A stretch of DNA of 26,538 bases from Clostridiales bacterium (lineage in GTDB: Bacteria > Bacillota > Clostridia > Christensenellales > Aristaeellaceae), in contig JAHZHX010000024.1 in NCBI GenBank assembly GCA_019420065.1, positions 1-26,538 on the forward strand. Direction: 5' to 3'. The stretch's first letter is position 1. Every line of letters begins with the position of its first letter. The position numbers and the translations under genes were made by a program. This document shows, in pieces, positions 1 through 7,237 of this stretch. Under the pieces are notes generated by a model. It saw only the letters and a program-made list of their open reading frames with translations, did no database searches and had not been told where the DNA came from.

Positions 1-590
1 ACATCTACCGTGCGGGCGTCGCCCATATAGTCGTACTTCCATACCGTTTCCAGCATGGCTTCGCGGCTGAACACCTTGCCGCGATTGTTGATGAACAAAA
101 GCAGCAGGTCAAATTCCTTGGCGGTCAGGCGCACTTCCTTGCCGCCCAGCGTGACCGAGCGGTTGACAACATTGACCACCAGGTCGCGCACCCGCACGAT
201 CTTTTTTTCCTCGGCAGCCGCAGGCTGGCTGGCGCGGCGCAGAATGTTTTTGATCCGCGCCTTTACCTCAAGAATGTTAAAGGGTTTGGTCATATAGTCA
301 TCCGCGCCATATTCCAGGCCCAGGATCTTGTCCATATCCTCGCCCTTGGCAGTCAGCATGATAATGGGCACGTTGCTGGATTCACGAATACGCTGACACA
401 CCTGAATGCCGTCGAGCTTGGGCAGCATCACATCCAGCAGCACAAGATCGATGGAATTGGAGAAAAACAGATCGAGCGCTTCCTCGCCATCCACGGCGGA
501 AACCGTCTCATATCCCTCCTGCTCCAATGTATATTTCAATCCTTTGATAATCAGCGGTTCATCGTCAACCAGTAAAATTCGTTTAGCCAC
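1..590 (-). CDS. OmpR/PhoB-family response regulator, N-terminal part (runs off the window)
   Basis: This is a two-component response regulator that should bind DNA after phosphorylation by a sensor kinase. The reading frame opens with GTG at 590-588, behind an AAGGA-type ribosome binding site, and begins VAKRILLVDDEP. A complete receiver domain is visible in residues 3-115: acidic pair D9/D10, phosphoacceptor D53 in LLDVMLPKLDG, T80 in MLTAK and K102 in TKPF. A short linker leads to a winged-helix domain with RLTAKEFDLLLLF and REAMLETVW, typical of the PhoB class. About 196 codons are present. The last part of the recognition helix and wing lies beyond position 1, where the partner histidine kinase gene may also be. 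The target genes and signal cannot be read from the sequence. Family assignment is firm; naming it PhoP, WalR or another member is not possible. Confidence 0.93.
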   Translation of the reverse strand, partial: MAKRILLVDDEPLIIKGLKYTLEQEGYETVSAVDGEEALDLFFSNSIDLVLLDVMLPKLDGIQVCQRIRESSNVPIIMLTAKGEDMDKILGLEYGADDYMTKPFNILEVKARIKNILRRASQPAAAEEKKIVRVRDLVVNVVNRSVTLGGKEVRLTAKEFDLLLLFINNRGKVFSREAMLETVWKYDYMGDARTVD

Positions 591-645
591 TGTTTTTCAG
601 TCCTTCCTGCGTATAGGGCGCATTACCCTTCAAACGTCTACACCT

Positions 646-673
646 ATTATATTACAACAAATATTTCAATCAA
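646..673 (-). promoter_or_regulatory. Putative promoter of the response regulator gene
   Basis: On the minus strand a TTGATT box (673-668) is followed after 16 bases by a perfect TATAAT (651-646). The start codon lies about 55 bases downstream. This is a visible sigma-A type match, not a measured start site. Confidence 0.55.
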
Positions 674-745
674 TCAAGTGAATTGAAACATTTTCTACAT
701 AATTTTGTGTAAAAAAATCTATTTTTCGTATTATGCTGGAATACT

Positions 746-1591
746 TTATTCGTTTTTCTCCCCGGGAATGCCTGCTTCGCAGGGAACACCGGTCTGACAC
801 AGGCCGCAAACCGAATATCCTTCGTAACCGTACCGCTCGCGGCAGACGGGTGCAATGACCGCCTTATGATAGGCACGGCATTTATTTTTGTCATGCCCCT
901 CCGGCGTGATCGCCCCGGCCGGACAGCGGCGCATACAGGCCGTGCAGCCGTTTTTCGCCTGGCAGTATTCATTGTAGGCGGTATAGGTACGCCTGGTTGG
1001 CGTAAGCGGCGTATTGACAATCACCGAGCCGTAGCGCGCCGCCTTGCCTTTTTTCGATATCAGCCCATCGCACAATCCAAACGTGCCCAAGCCGGATATA
1101 AAGGCCGTATGCCGCTCAGACCAGTTGGAAATCAACGTAAAGCGCGCGCTTTCTCCCCATGAGAACTCCGGCGAACACATCGGCGCGACCGCCTCGATCC
1201 CTTTTTCCTGGAAAAACGCCGCCACCGCCGATGCAAGCTCACGGTTGCATTCCTCGCCATGCACGCGCACCATCTGCCATTCCATGGTGGGACAATCGCT
1301 TTGCGCCGCGCTCAGGGCGCGGGTATGCGCCGTCTGCGGCAGCGCCCAGCTGATAACGCTGACGTTCTTCGGATCAAATTCATGCCCGTAGGCCGCGGCA
1401 AGCCATTCGACCGGCAAGCGATAAAACCGCGCGTCAATATGCTCTTTGTAAAACGGATACAACGGATCCGCCGCGCTGCTGAAGCCGACCAACGGCGTAT
1501 CAAAGGCTGGTTCGTCTATCTCGCGCATGCTGTTATGCTCAGGCAGCGCCATATAATCCACAATGAATTTTTCGACCGTTTTGGCATCCAT
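746..1591 (-). CDS. Short QueG-like double [4Fe-4S] protein
   Basis: This 281-residue protein resembles epoxyqueuosine reductase (QueG) and related iron-sulfur proteins. Two ferredoxin-like cysteine groups stand near the C-terminus. The first is CTACMRRCPAGAI with a further Cys in NKCRAYH. The second is CGLCQTGVPCEAGIP, where the spacing is altered from the usual CxxCxxxCP. It is shorter than typical QueG (about 380 residues) and lacks the C-terminal HEAT-repeat part, so it may be a paralogue with another redox role rather than the tRNA queuosine enzyme. The ATG at 1591 has a GAGGAGA ribosome binding site 8 bases upstream. It follows the ABC-F gene by 42 bases, so the two are probably co-transcribed. 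No convincing terminator is visible after it. Confidence is high for an iron-sulfur QueG-like protein and low for any specific substrate. Confidence 0.8.
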   Translation of the reverse strand: MDAKTVEKFIVDYMALPEHNSMREIDEPAFDTPLVGFSSAADPLYPFYKEHIDARFYRLPVEWLAAAYGHEFDPKNVSVISWALPQTAHTRALSAAQSDCPTMEWQMVRVHGEECNRELASAVAAFFQEKGIEAVAPMCSPEFSWGESARFTLISNWSERHTAFISGLGTFGLCDGLISKKGKAARYGSVIVNTPLTPTRRTYTAYNEYCQAKNGCTACMRRCPAGAITPEGHDKNKCRAYHKAVIAPVCRERYGYEGYSVCGLCQTGVPCEAGIPGEKNE

Positions 1592-1633
1592 AATACATTC
1601 TCCTCGCTATTTGTCTTTCCACAGGAACCGCGC

Positions 1634-3187
1634 TTACAGCGCCTCTATTTCCGCGCGGGACAGCGGCGACAGTCCATCCGCCGTCAGACGCAGTACACGT
1701 CCCGGCCAGGATGAAATCAGCATGCGGTCGTGAGTGATGGCAAGCAATGCCCCGTCAAAGGAGCGCATCAGCTCCCGTACAACCGGTGCGGACAGCGGAG
1801 AAAGGTTGCGCGTCGGCTCGTCCAGCAAAAGCACGTTCGCGTCGGACAGGAGTATCCGCAGCCACAGCAGCTTTGCCTTTTGTCCGCCGGACAAGGCGGA
1901 AATCGGATGCATCATTTCCTCCCGCGTAAACTTGAACGCGCCCAGATACAGGCGGATCTGCGTCAGCTGTTCTTTGTCTCCGCGCGTATGCAGAAAATCA
2001 ATCGCCGTTTTCTCCTCGTCAAGCGCCTCTTCGTACCGCTGCGGCATCCACATGAAACGAACGTCGCTTCTTTCCTGCATCCGTCCGCACAGCCAGTGCA
2101 TCAGCGTGGTTTTGCCACAGCCATTCTCTCCGATAATAAGCACCTTCTCCGGCCCTGTCATCCGCAAAGAAATGTTTTGCGCCAGCACGCGCCCGCCTGC
2201 CCGAAGCTCCGGCAAAGTAAAATCCAGCACGCGTTTGCCCGCCGGCAAGCCATGATCGCCCTGAAAAGAAGCATCCATGGCATATTCGATATTCGGGCGC
2301 TGCGTAGCGTCTTCCCGCTCGCGCTCGAAGCGCTTCTCCAGAGATTTTACGGCCTTCATCTTCTTTTTCAGCAGCCGCGCCCCGTGCGGATCGCCGCGGG
2401 AAATGTTCTCCTGCGCCGCGTCCACCGCCTGGTAAATCCGGTCAAATTTCTCCTGCCGGGCCCGTTCCTGCCGCCGCTCCATCTGCGCCTGCCGCTCCTG
2501 CTGCGCCAGCGCTCTACCTCGCTGCTCCATGTATACATCGTAGGGAACATTCGCCAGCGTCCAGCGCGGTTCCTGCTTATGATAGGCCTGTTCGAGATGC
2601 AGAACGCGCGTAGCCGTGCGCGAAAGCAGTGTTTCGTCGTGCGAGATATAAATCACCGGCAAGCCACATTCGCAGATAAACTGCTCCAAAAAGCGCAGCG
2701 TGCTCAAATCCAGATCGTTGGACGGCTCGTCCAGCAGCAGCATGGTCGGCTCCGCGCACAGCGCCAGCAGCAGCTGAAGCTTCACCTTTTCCCCGCCCGA
2801 AAGCGCTTTGACCGCGCAGTCCGCATAACAAATCTCCGGATTCAGGCGAACCTTGGCGCACAAACCATTCAGCAGCTTTGGCGGACAATCCAGAAAAGCG
2901 CTTTCCGCCTGGCAGAATTCATAAACCGGCATTTCCCGCTTAGCAAAAGCGATCTCCTGGGGCAGATACCCCATCTTTTCTCCGCTTGCGCTGATATGCC
3001 CGGTAACCGTACAGTATCCCGCCACGCCCGACGGGTCGCAAATCGCCTTGAGCAGCGTTGATTTGCCGTTTCCTTCTTCGCCAATGAGCGCCAGCCGGTC
3101 ACTGCCGGATACGCTGAAGGACAGGTTCCGCACCAGCTCCCGCAAATCCTTATGATGAACAATGCTCAGTTCGTTTACCGACAGCAT
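1634..3187 (-). CDS. ABC-F family ATPase, probable ribosome-protection type
   Basis: A 517-residue soluble protein with two ABC ATPase domains and no membrane segment, as in ABC-F translation factors and antibiotic-resistance proteins acting on the ribosome. Domain 1 has Walker A GEEGNGKS (36-43), signature LSGGE (129-133) and Walker B LLLDEPSNDLD (150-160). A charged linker of about 100 residues follows (roughly 215-315, rich in R, Q, E and K), the part that reaches into the ribosome in this family. Domain 2 has Walker A GENGCGKTT (353-361), LSGGQ and Walker B LLLDEPTRNLSPLS around D456/E457, where the usual NHLD is replaced. I chose the ATG at 3187 because of a strong GGAGGGG 8 bases upstream; an upstream in-frame ATG at 3229 lacks a binding site. 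An elaborate leader (3188-3380) suggests inducible expression. Which drugs it protects against, if any, is not readable. Confidence 0.88.
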   Translation of the reverse strand: MLSVNELSIVHHKDLRELVRNLSFSVSGSDRLALIGEEGNGKSTLLKAICDPSGVAGYCTVTGHISASGEKMGYLPQEIAFAKREMPVYEFCQAESAFLDCPPKLLNGLCAKVRLNPEICYADCAVKALSGGEKVKLQLLLALCAEPTMLLLDEPSNDLDLSTLRFLEQFICECGLPVIYISHDETLLSRTATRVLHLEQAYHKQEPRWTLANVPYDVYMEQRGRALAQQERQAQMERRQERARQEKFDRIYQAVDAAQENISRGDPHGARLLKKKMKAVKSLEKRFEREREDATQRPNIEYAMDASFQGDHGLPAGKRVLDFTLPELRAGGRVLAQNISLRMTGPEKVLIIGENGCGKTTLMHWLCGRMQERSDVRFMWMPQRYEEALDEEKTAIDFLHTRGDKEQLTQIRLYLGAFKFTREEMMHPISALSGGQKAKLLWLRILLSDANVLLLDEPTRNLSPLSAPVVRELMRSFDGALLAITHDRMLISSWPGRVLRLTADGLSPLSRAEIEAL

Positions 3188-3196
3188 ATAAAAATC

Positions 3197-3226
3197 CCCT
3201 CCGTTCAAAGCAGTCCAAACGGAAGG
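3197..3226 (-). promoter_or_regulatory. Hairpin covering the Shine-Dalgarno of the ABC-F gene
   Basis: In the minus-strand RNA, CCUUCCGUU (3226-3218) can pair with AACGGAGGG (3205-3197): nine pairs including one G-U, with a 12-base loop. The 3' arm contains the GGAGGG binding site of the ABC-F start at 3187, so the closed hairpin would block ribosome entry. Confidence 0.55.
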
Positions 3227-3245
3227 CATAGCAAGACGGCAACGC

Positions 3246-3273
3246 AAAAAAGCCGCCTGTATGATGCGCAGCT
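3246..3273 (-). terminator. Candidate leader terminator (attenuator) before the ABC-F gene
   Basis: On the minus strand AGCTGC (3273-3268) pairs with GCGGCT (3256-3251) around an 11-base loop, directly followed by a T run (3251-3246). The stem is only six pairs with one G-U, so it is modest alone. Its 5' arm lies inside the 3' arm of the longer inverted repeat at 3265-3353, so the two structures exclude each other. Confidence 0.45.
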
Positions 3274-3353
3274 GATCCGTTTTGACATGCCAATTACACG
3301 CACACTGTTTTCGCAGCATACTCTTGCCCTGTCAAATCCGGATCAGTTGCGCA
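3265..3353 (-). repeat. Long imperfect inverted repeat in the ABC-F leader (candidate antiterminator)
   Basis: Arms at 3330-3353 and 3265-3287 are reverse complements over 21 of about 23 positions, with one A-C mismatch and one small GA/A internal loop, and a 42-base spacer. As RNA this is by far the strongest hairpin of the leader. The 5' arm contains the mini-ORF MRN-stop, and the 3' arm overlaps the 5' arm of the terminator-like hairpin. Confidence 0.7.
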
Positions 3354-3362
3354 TTTTTTCAT
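3294..3362 (-). CDS. Small upstream ORF in the ABC-F leader (22 codons)
   Basis: An ATG at 3362 opens a 22-residue frame beginning MKKCATDPDL and ending TAA in the loop of the long inverted repeat. The GAAAGGG motif lies directly against this ATG, which is too close for good initiation. The overlapping MRN mini-ORF at 3354 is better spaced. Translation of either would cover the 5' arm of the repeat. Coding status is inferred from context only. Confidence 0.3.
   Translation of the reverse strand: MKKCATDPDLTGQEYAAKTVCV
3343..3354 (-). CDS. Three-codon mini-ORF (MRN-stop) in the ABC-F leader
   Basis: ATG CGC AAC TGA stands 9 bases after an AAGG core, a good spacing. It lies inside the 5' arm of the long inverted repeat. 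Very short leader peptides are known to sense ribosome-targeting drugs at resistance genes. Whether this one is translated is inference. Confidence 0.35.
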   Translation of the reverse strand: MRN

Positions 3363-3385
3363 CCCTTTCAAATTAAATCATTGCT

Positions 3386-3414
3386 ATTGTAGCACTGCCG
3401 CCATTGCCTGTCAA
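3386..3414 (-). promoter_or_regulatory. Near-consensus promoter of the ABC-F gene
   Basis: Minus strand TTGACA (3414-3409), a 17-base spacer, then TACAAT (3391-3386). Transcription would begin near 3379, giving a leader of about 190 bases before the ABC-F start. The promoter lies just after the end of the acetyltransferase gene. Confidence 0.85.
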
Positions 3415-3416
3415 GT

Positions 3417-4556
3417 TCAGAATTGATCCGCCTCGGGAATACACAGCGGAACAGGCAGCCAGGAACGCAGCATAGGCGATGAAGTCATCAAATCCGTAAA
3501 GGGTGAAAAGAAGAATTCCACCGCATGCTGCTGTGAAAAAACAATGTCAGGTGTCTCCTGCGTGTCGGTCACCGTCGCTTCATGCTCGCATACACGGATT
3601 TTATAGCGTCCGGCGCCTTCCACCTCAAACACCAGCTGGCCGTCGCACAGCGGCTGATAGCCCGCCTTGAAGTTCAAAAGCGATTCCAGGGTATGCCGCC
3701 AGTTGAAAATTCGCACCATATGCGCATCCTCAATCGTATAGCTTTCGGCAAAGCTCTTGATAAAATTGGCCCGCACACGGTTATGTACCGGTACGCTGAC
3801 GCGCGCCTTCCTGCGGCCGTTCATCCAGCTTTTCAGCGTTTCCCGCACGCGGCATTCGTCATTGAGCGCCAACTCCAGAATATCGTCCCCCAGAGCGTAA
3901 AGATACCCCATGACCATTCCTCGCGCCCGCATATCCTCCAGCGCGTAGAGCTGCCCCTCCCAACTGCGCATAATATCAAAAAAACGTTCGCCCGGCCGCA
4001 CGCAGGTCATCATCTGACGGCTGCCGATCTCCGCCATGGCCCGCAGCGCCGGATCTTCCGCCGCCGTAATCCGGCGAATGTTCACGCTGCTTTCATTTAC
4101 ATGATCCATGGTATGATGAATATTAGCGTTGTTGATGGTAAAGCGCAGGCTGGAGCCGCCGCGCTCAAAGCCGAAATAGCCATAGCGCTGCCGCTGCCCT
4201 CCCAGCGCCAGAAAATCATAGCCCTGTGCCTCCGCCGTTTCAACCGCCAGGCGCATCAGCGCCCGCATATGCCCCGCGCCGCGTTCCGCGGGATGCGAAG
4301 AAACCGATCCCACAAACCCAACCTTGAGCGCACAATGCGCGTCGATACGCAGCTCCAACGGCAGCAGCGCCACCGTGGCGCGGACGCGCCCATCGCGCGC
4401 GGCAACCCAATGATATTGCGAAAAGCCCGCATGCCCGTATACCTTGGGCAGCAGGCGGGCAAAATCGTGCGGCTCGTGTGCCTGGCTGAACACCATATTG
4501 ATAAAATCAAGGATATTCTCTTCGTCCGCCGGCACTGCCAATCGATACTCCGTCAC
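3417..4556 (-). CDS. GNAT-family N-acetyltransferase, Eis-like two-domain type
   Basis: A 379-residue protein. The N-terminal half is a GNAT acetyl-CoA binding domain, with the segment GFVGSVSSHPAERGAGHMRALM (about residues 98-119) as the probable CoA loop and GQRQRYGYFGFERGG shortly after. The C-terminal half fits the SCP2-like tail of Eis/GNAT proteins, ending in an acidic and aromatic stretch. Members acetylate amines, including some aminoglycosides, but most have no known substrate. I chose GTG at 4556 because GGGAGGGG lies 7 bases upstream and the protein then starts TEYRLAVPADEE like other GNATs; the longer frame to 4664 has no comparable site. It lies upstream of the ABC-F gene, which has its own promoter. 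It is divergent from the M1 peptidase operon. Confidence 0.82.
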   Translation of the reverse strand: MTEYRLAVPADEENILDFINMVFSQAHEPHDFARLLPKVYGHAGFSQYHWVAARDGRVRATVALLPLELRIDAHCALKVGFVGSVSSHPAERGAGHMRALMRLAVETAEAQGYDFLALGGQRQRYGYFGFERGGSSLRFTINNANIHHTMDHVNESSVNIRRITAAEDPALRAMAEIGSRQMMTCVRPGERFFDIMRSWEGQLYALEDMRARGMVMGYLYALGDDILELALNDECRVRETLKSWMNGRRKARVSVPVHNRVRANFIKSFAESYTIEDAHMVRIFNWRHTLESLLNFKAGYQPLCDGQLVFEVEGAGRYKIRVCEHEATVTDTQETPDIVFSQQHAVEFFFSPFTDLMTSSPMLRSWLPVPLCIPEADQF

Positions 4557-4654
4557 GCAAACCCCTCCCGTAATATGGTAGAACGTGGATACAGCATACC
4601 GCAAAAAGTTCATAATTACAACCTTTTTTTCATCTTTACAGACGGCACGGGAGT

Positions 4655-4663
4655 ATTGTATCA
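4655..4663 (-). promoter_or_regulatory. Putative extended -10 promoter of the acetyltransferase gene
   Basis: The minus strand reads TGATACAAT, a TG-N plus TACAAT extended -10, with no good -35 upstream. It would give a leader of about 90 bases before GTG 4556 and lies back to back with the plus-strand promoter at 4669-4696. Confidence 0.4.
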
Positions 4664-4668
4664 TGTAT

Positions 4669-4696
4669 TTGGAAAAGTTTTTTCCACTTTTATAAA
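4669..4696 (+). promoter_or_regulatory. Putative promoter of the M1 peptidase operon, with overlapping palindromes
   Basis: TTGGAA (4669-4674), a 16-base spacer and TATAAA (4691-4696) precede the ATG at 4726. Two perfect 15-base palindromes overlap the elements: GGAAAAGTTTTTTCC (4671-4685) and ACTTTTATAAAAAGT (4686-4700). They are possible repressor sites. Confidence 0.5.
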
Positions 4697-4725
4697 AAGT
4701 TTACGATGTGCGGGGGTGACAGCAG

Positions 4726-6213
4726 ATGCGAATGCGTAGTATAATAAGAAAGCGAAAATATCTTTGCGCCTTCTTCCTGTTCGTATCCGCATTAGCGCTG
4801 GGCGCAATCTTCTTTTCGCCGCGTCCGTCAGCCGGCGCGCGGGCGGCAGCCGTCGCTGAAGGTCTGAACAATTATAACTACCAGCTGCTCTTTCTGCCTG
4901 AGGACGGCACGCTCTCCATCACCATGACGCTTGATTACACCAACCGCACGCCTGATGCGCTCGACTCCCTTACGCTGCGCACCTGGGCAGGCGCGTATGC
5001 GCGCGAGGAAACCAGCCCGGCTGCCATTGACGTGCTGTACGACCAATGCTATCCTGACGGTTTTTCCGCAGGCGGCATTATGCTGGACGGCGCATGGTGG
5101 AACGGTCAGCTGGCCAACGCTGTCTTTGAAGATGAGGCGCAAACCGTTTTGCGTGTTCCCATCACGGCGCTTGCCCCCGCGGAACAGGGAACGCTGCTTC
5201 TGCGATGCACCTTGACCATCCCGCACTGCGCCCATCGCTATGGTTATTCCCGCGGCGTTTGGCAGTTTGGCAACGCGCTGCCTGTTCTTTCGGTCTACGA
5301 AAATGGCGCGTGGCGCGCAGACGAATACCATCCCATCGGTGATCCGTTTGTATCCGAATGCGCCAATTACAGCGTGCTTCTGATCGCGCCGGAGGGTTAT
5401 GCCTGCGCCACAAGCACGCTCTGCGCCAGCGAGGAAACCGGCGACGGCCGGGTGATGTTCCGGATGGACGGGCAGGCCATGCGCGACTTTTCCTTTGCTT
5501 TGAGCAAAAGCTGGAGCCGCGCGCAAGTCAAAGCAAATGGCGTTACCGTTGTTTCCTATGCCGCCGACAGCGAAAGCGCGCGGCGCAGCGCCAAAAATGC
5601 CGCCAAGGCGCTCAAGGTATTTTCCGGGCTATATGGCGAATATCCTTATGCCTCCCTTACGCTGTGCGCCGTGAATTTCCCCTTTGGCGGCATGGAATAT
5701 CCCGGGCTGATTTTTCTTTCATCCTCTTATTTTTATCAGGAAATGCGCGATACGCTGGAGTTGGTCGTCGCGCACGAAACCGCTCATCAGTGGTTTTATG
5801 CCCTGGTGGGAAGCGACCAATTCAACCAGCCCTGGCAGGATGAAGCGCTGAGCGAGTATGCCATGCTGCGCTACGCCAAGGCCGTGTACGGACAAAGCGC
5901 CTATGAAAACCTGCTCGTCACCCGGGTACAGGCCCCGATGCAGGAGCACATTCCGCAGGCCGTTACTCCAGGCTCGCCCGTTTCATATTTTGGCTCGCTG
6001 GACGTATACAGCAGCGTCGTTTACGGCCGCGGCGCGGCGCTGCTATTGGCCATTGAGGAGCTTACCGGCCAGGCCGACGCGTTCCTGCGCGCCTATTGCG
6101 ACACCTTTGCCTTCCGGATTGCCTCCCGTGCCGAATTTGAAACGCTGCTGAATGCTTTCACCGGCATGGATCTGAAGGCGCTGATGGTTGATTATCTTGA
6201 TACGCTGATGTAA
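4726..6213 (+). CDS. Membrane-anchored M1-family metallopeptidase
   Basis: A 495-residue zinc peptidase of the M1 (gluzincin aminopeptidase) family. A basic N-terminus and one hydrophobic segment (about residues 12-30) predict export with anchoring or cleavage, so it should act outside the membrane. The zinc site is complete: H350-E-T-A-H354 and E373 in WQDEALSEY, the HExxH-x18-E pattern. G321-G-M-E-Y-P matches the substrate-binding GxMEN loop, with the usual N replaced by Y. SVVYGRGAALLL contains the likely catalytic tyrosine near residue 434. The N-terminal beta domain is shorter than in large aminopeptidases such as PepN, and no large C-terminal domain follows. The GGGGGTGA site at 4712-4719 supports the ATG at 4726. 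It is the first gene of a six-gene operon; the next starts 27 bases later. The substrate is unknown. Confidence 0.87.
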   Translation: MRMRSIIRKRKYLCAFFLFVSALALGAIFFSPRPSAGARAAAVAEGLNNYNYQLLFLPEDGTLSITMTLDYTNRTPDALDSLTLRTWAGAYAREETSPAAIDVLYDQCYPDGFSAGGIMLDGAWWNGQLANAVFEDEAQTVLRVPITALAPAEQGTLLLRCTLTIPHCAHRYGYSRGVWQFGNALPVLSVYENGAWRADEYHPIGDPFVSECANYSVLLIAPEGYACATSTLCASEETGDGRVMFRMDGQAMRDFSFALSKSWSRAQVKANGVTVVSYAADSESARRSAKNAAKALKVFSGLYGEYPYASLTLCAVNFPFGGMEYPGLIFLSSSYFYQEMRDTLELVVAHETAHQWFYALVGSDQFNQPWQDEALSEYAMLRYAKAVYGQSAYENLLVTRVQAPMQEHIPQAVTPGSPVSYFGSLDVYSSVVYGRGAALLLAIEELTGQADAFLRAYCDTFAFRIASRAEFETLLNAFTGMDLKALMVDYLDTLM

Positions 6214-6240
6214 ATAAATCATATAAAATGGAGAAAACCA

Positions 6241-7236
6241 ATGAAAAAATCAATCCGTTCTCTGCTCTGTGTTCTGCTTGCGCTCATGCTCCTGTCGCTC
6301 CCCCTGCTTGTTCCCTCCGGCAGCATGCTGGCGGAATACCAGTCCCGCTGGCTGGACTGGACGTGGGACAGCGAAGCACTGGTCAAGCTGCTGTTCCCCC
6401 GCGCGCTGGCCGAGGAAGCGCCCAGCTATGATCTGCCGCTTGATTTCACGCCCGGTATGACTCCCAATCCTGCCGGTTACACGGCGGATGGCTATCAGGA
6501 TGATTCCATCAGCGTCCGTCTGGAAACCCGCGAGGAGGACGGCGTGATCTGGCGGCTGGCTTTTGTGCAGGTCAAGTCCCCCTCCCAGCTGCGCACCGGC
6601 ATTGCGGGCAGCAGCGTCTCCTCCAGCCGTGTGGCGCTCGTCTCCTCCATGGCGGATAAGTACAACGCCGTTATCGCTATCAGCGGCGACTACTACGCCA
6701 ACGACCCTGCCAAGACCACCTTTGAATACCGTATGGGCAACAAGATCCGCAGCAAATCCAACAAGAAAAAGGACATCCTTATCATTGATGAAAACGGCGA
6801 TTTTCATCTGTTTGTCAAGTCCGACAAAGCCAGGATGGACGCCTTTAACGCCTCCGGGCATACCATTGTAAACGCCTTTACCTTCGGCCCCGCGCTGGTC
6901 AGCGACGGCAATCTGCTCACCATGGATACCGGTTACGGCTATAACCCCACCGGGCGCGAACCGCGCATGGCCATTGGACAGTTGGATACGCTTTCTTATG
7001 TTCTGGCTCTGGCTGAAGGCCGCACAGAGGATTCCAAGGGCGTAACGCATCAGGAGCTGGCGGATTACATGTATGACCTGGGCTGCCTGCAAGCGTTCAA
7101 TCTGGACGGCGGCAACACTGCCACTATGGTATTCAACGGTAACTACTATCAGCAAAAGACCGTCAACAACGAACGCGCGCAGAGTGATTTTATTTACTTT
7201 GCCACTGCGGTCGATCCTGCCTCCTGGAGCAATTAA
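6241..7236 (+). CDS. Secreted phosphodiester glycosidase (NAGPA-domain) protein
   Basis: A 331-residue exported protein with a basic start and a hydrophobic signal segment (residues 8-28). From about residue 85 it carries the phosphodiester glycosidase domain (PF09992, related to the GlcNAc-1-phosphodiester alpha-N-acetylglucosaminidase domain). Recognisable parts are AISGDYYAND, FGPALVSDG, REPRMAIGQ and the hallmark N287-L-D-G-G near the end. In Bacillus a member of this fold (YngK/NagP type) acts on cell-wall sugars, so a role in processing wall or teichoic glycan is plausible but unproven. The ATG has GGAG 8 bases upstream. The Lgt-like gene begins one base after the stop codon, showing tight coupling. 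No catalytic residue seems missing, but exact substrate and activity cannot be judged. Confidence 0.83.
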   Translation: MKKSIRSLLCVLLALMLLSLPLLVPSGSMLAEYQSRWLDWTWDSEALVKLLFPRALAEEAPSYDLPLDFTPGMTPNPAGYTADGYQDDSISVRLETREEDGVIWRLAFVQVKSPSQLRTGIAGSSVSSSRVALVSSMADKYNAVIAISGDYYANDPAKTTFEYRMGNKIRSKSNKKKDILIIDENGDFHLFVKSDKARMDAFNASGHTIVNAFTFGPALVSDGNLLTMDTGYGYNPTGREPRMAIGQLDTLSYVLALAEGRTEDSKGVTHQELADYMYDLGCLQAFNLDGGNTATMVFNGNYYQQKTVNNERAQSDFIYFATAVDPASWSN

Positions 7237-7237
7237 A

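Noticed and set aside
720..760. Possible terminator after the QueG-like gene (GTATT/AATAC hairpin before a T run)
   Set aside because: The stem has only five A/T-rich pairs and the T run is 10 bases away, so it is not convincing.
1730..3061. Long plus-strand open frame opposite the ABC-F gene
   Set aside because: It is a shadow of the GC-rich antisense coding sequence: no ribosome binding site, no recognisable domain, and the real gene is clear on the minus strand.
3188..3319. N-terminal extension of the ABC-F frame to 3319 or to ATG 3229
   Set aside because: There is no ribosome binding site, and the extension crosses the leader hairpins. The GGAGGGG before 3187 clearly marks the start.
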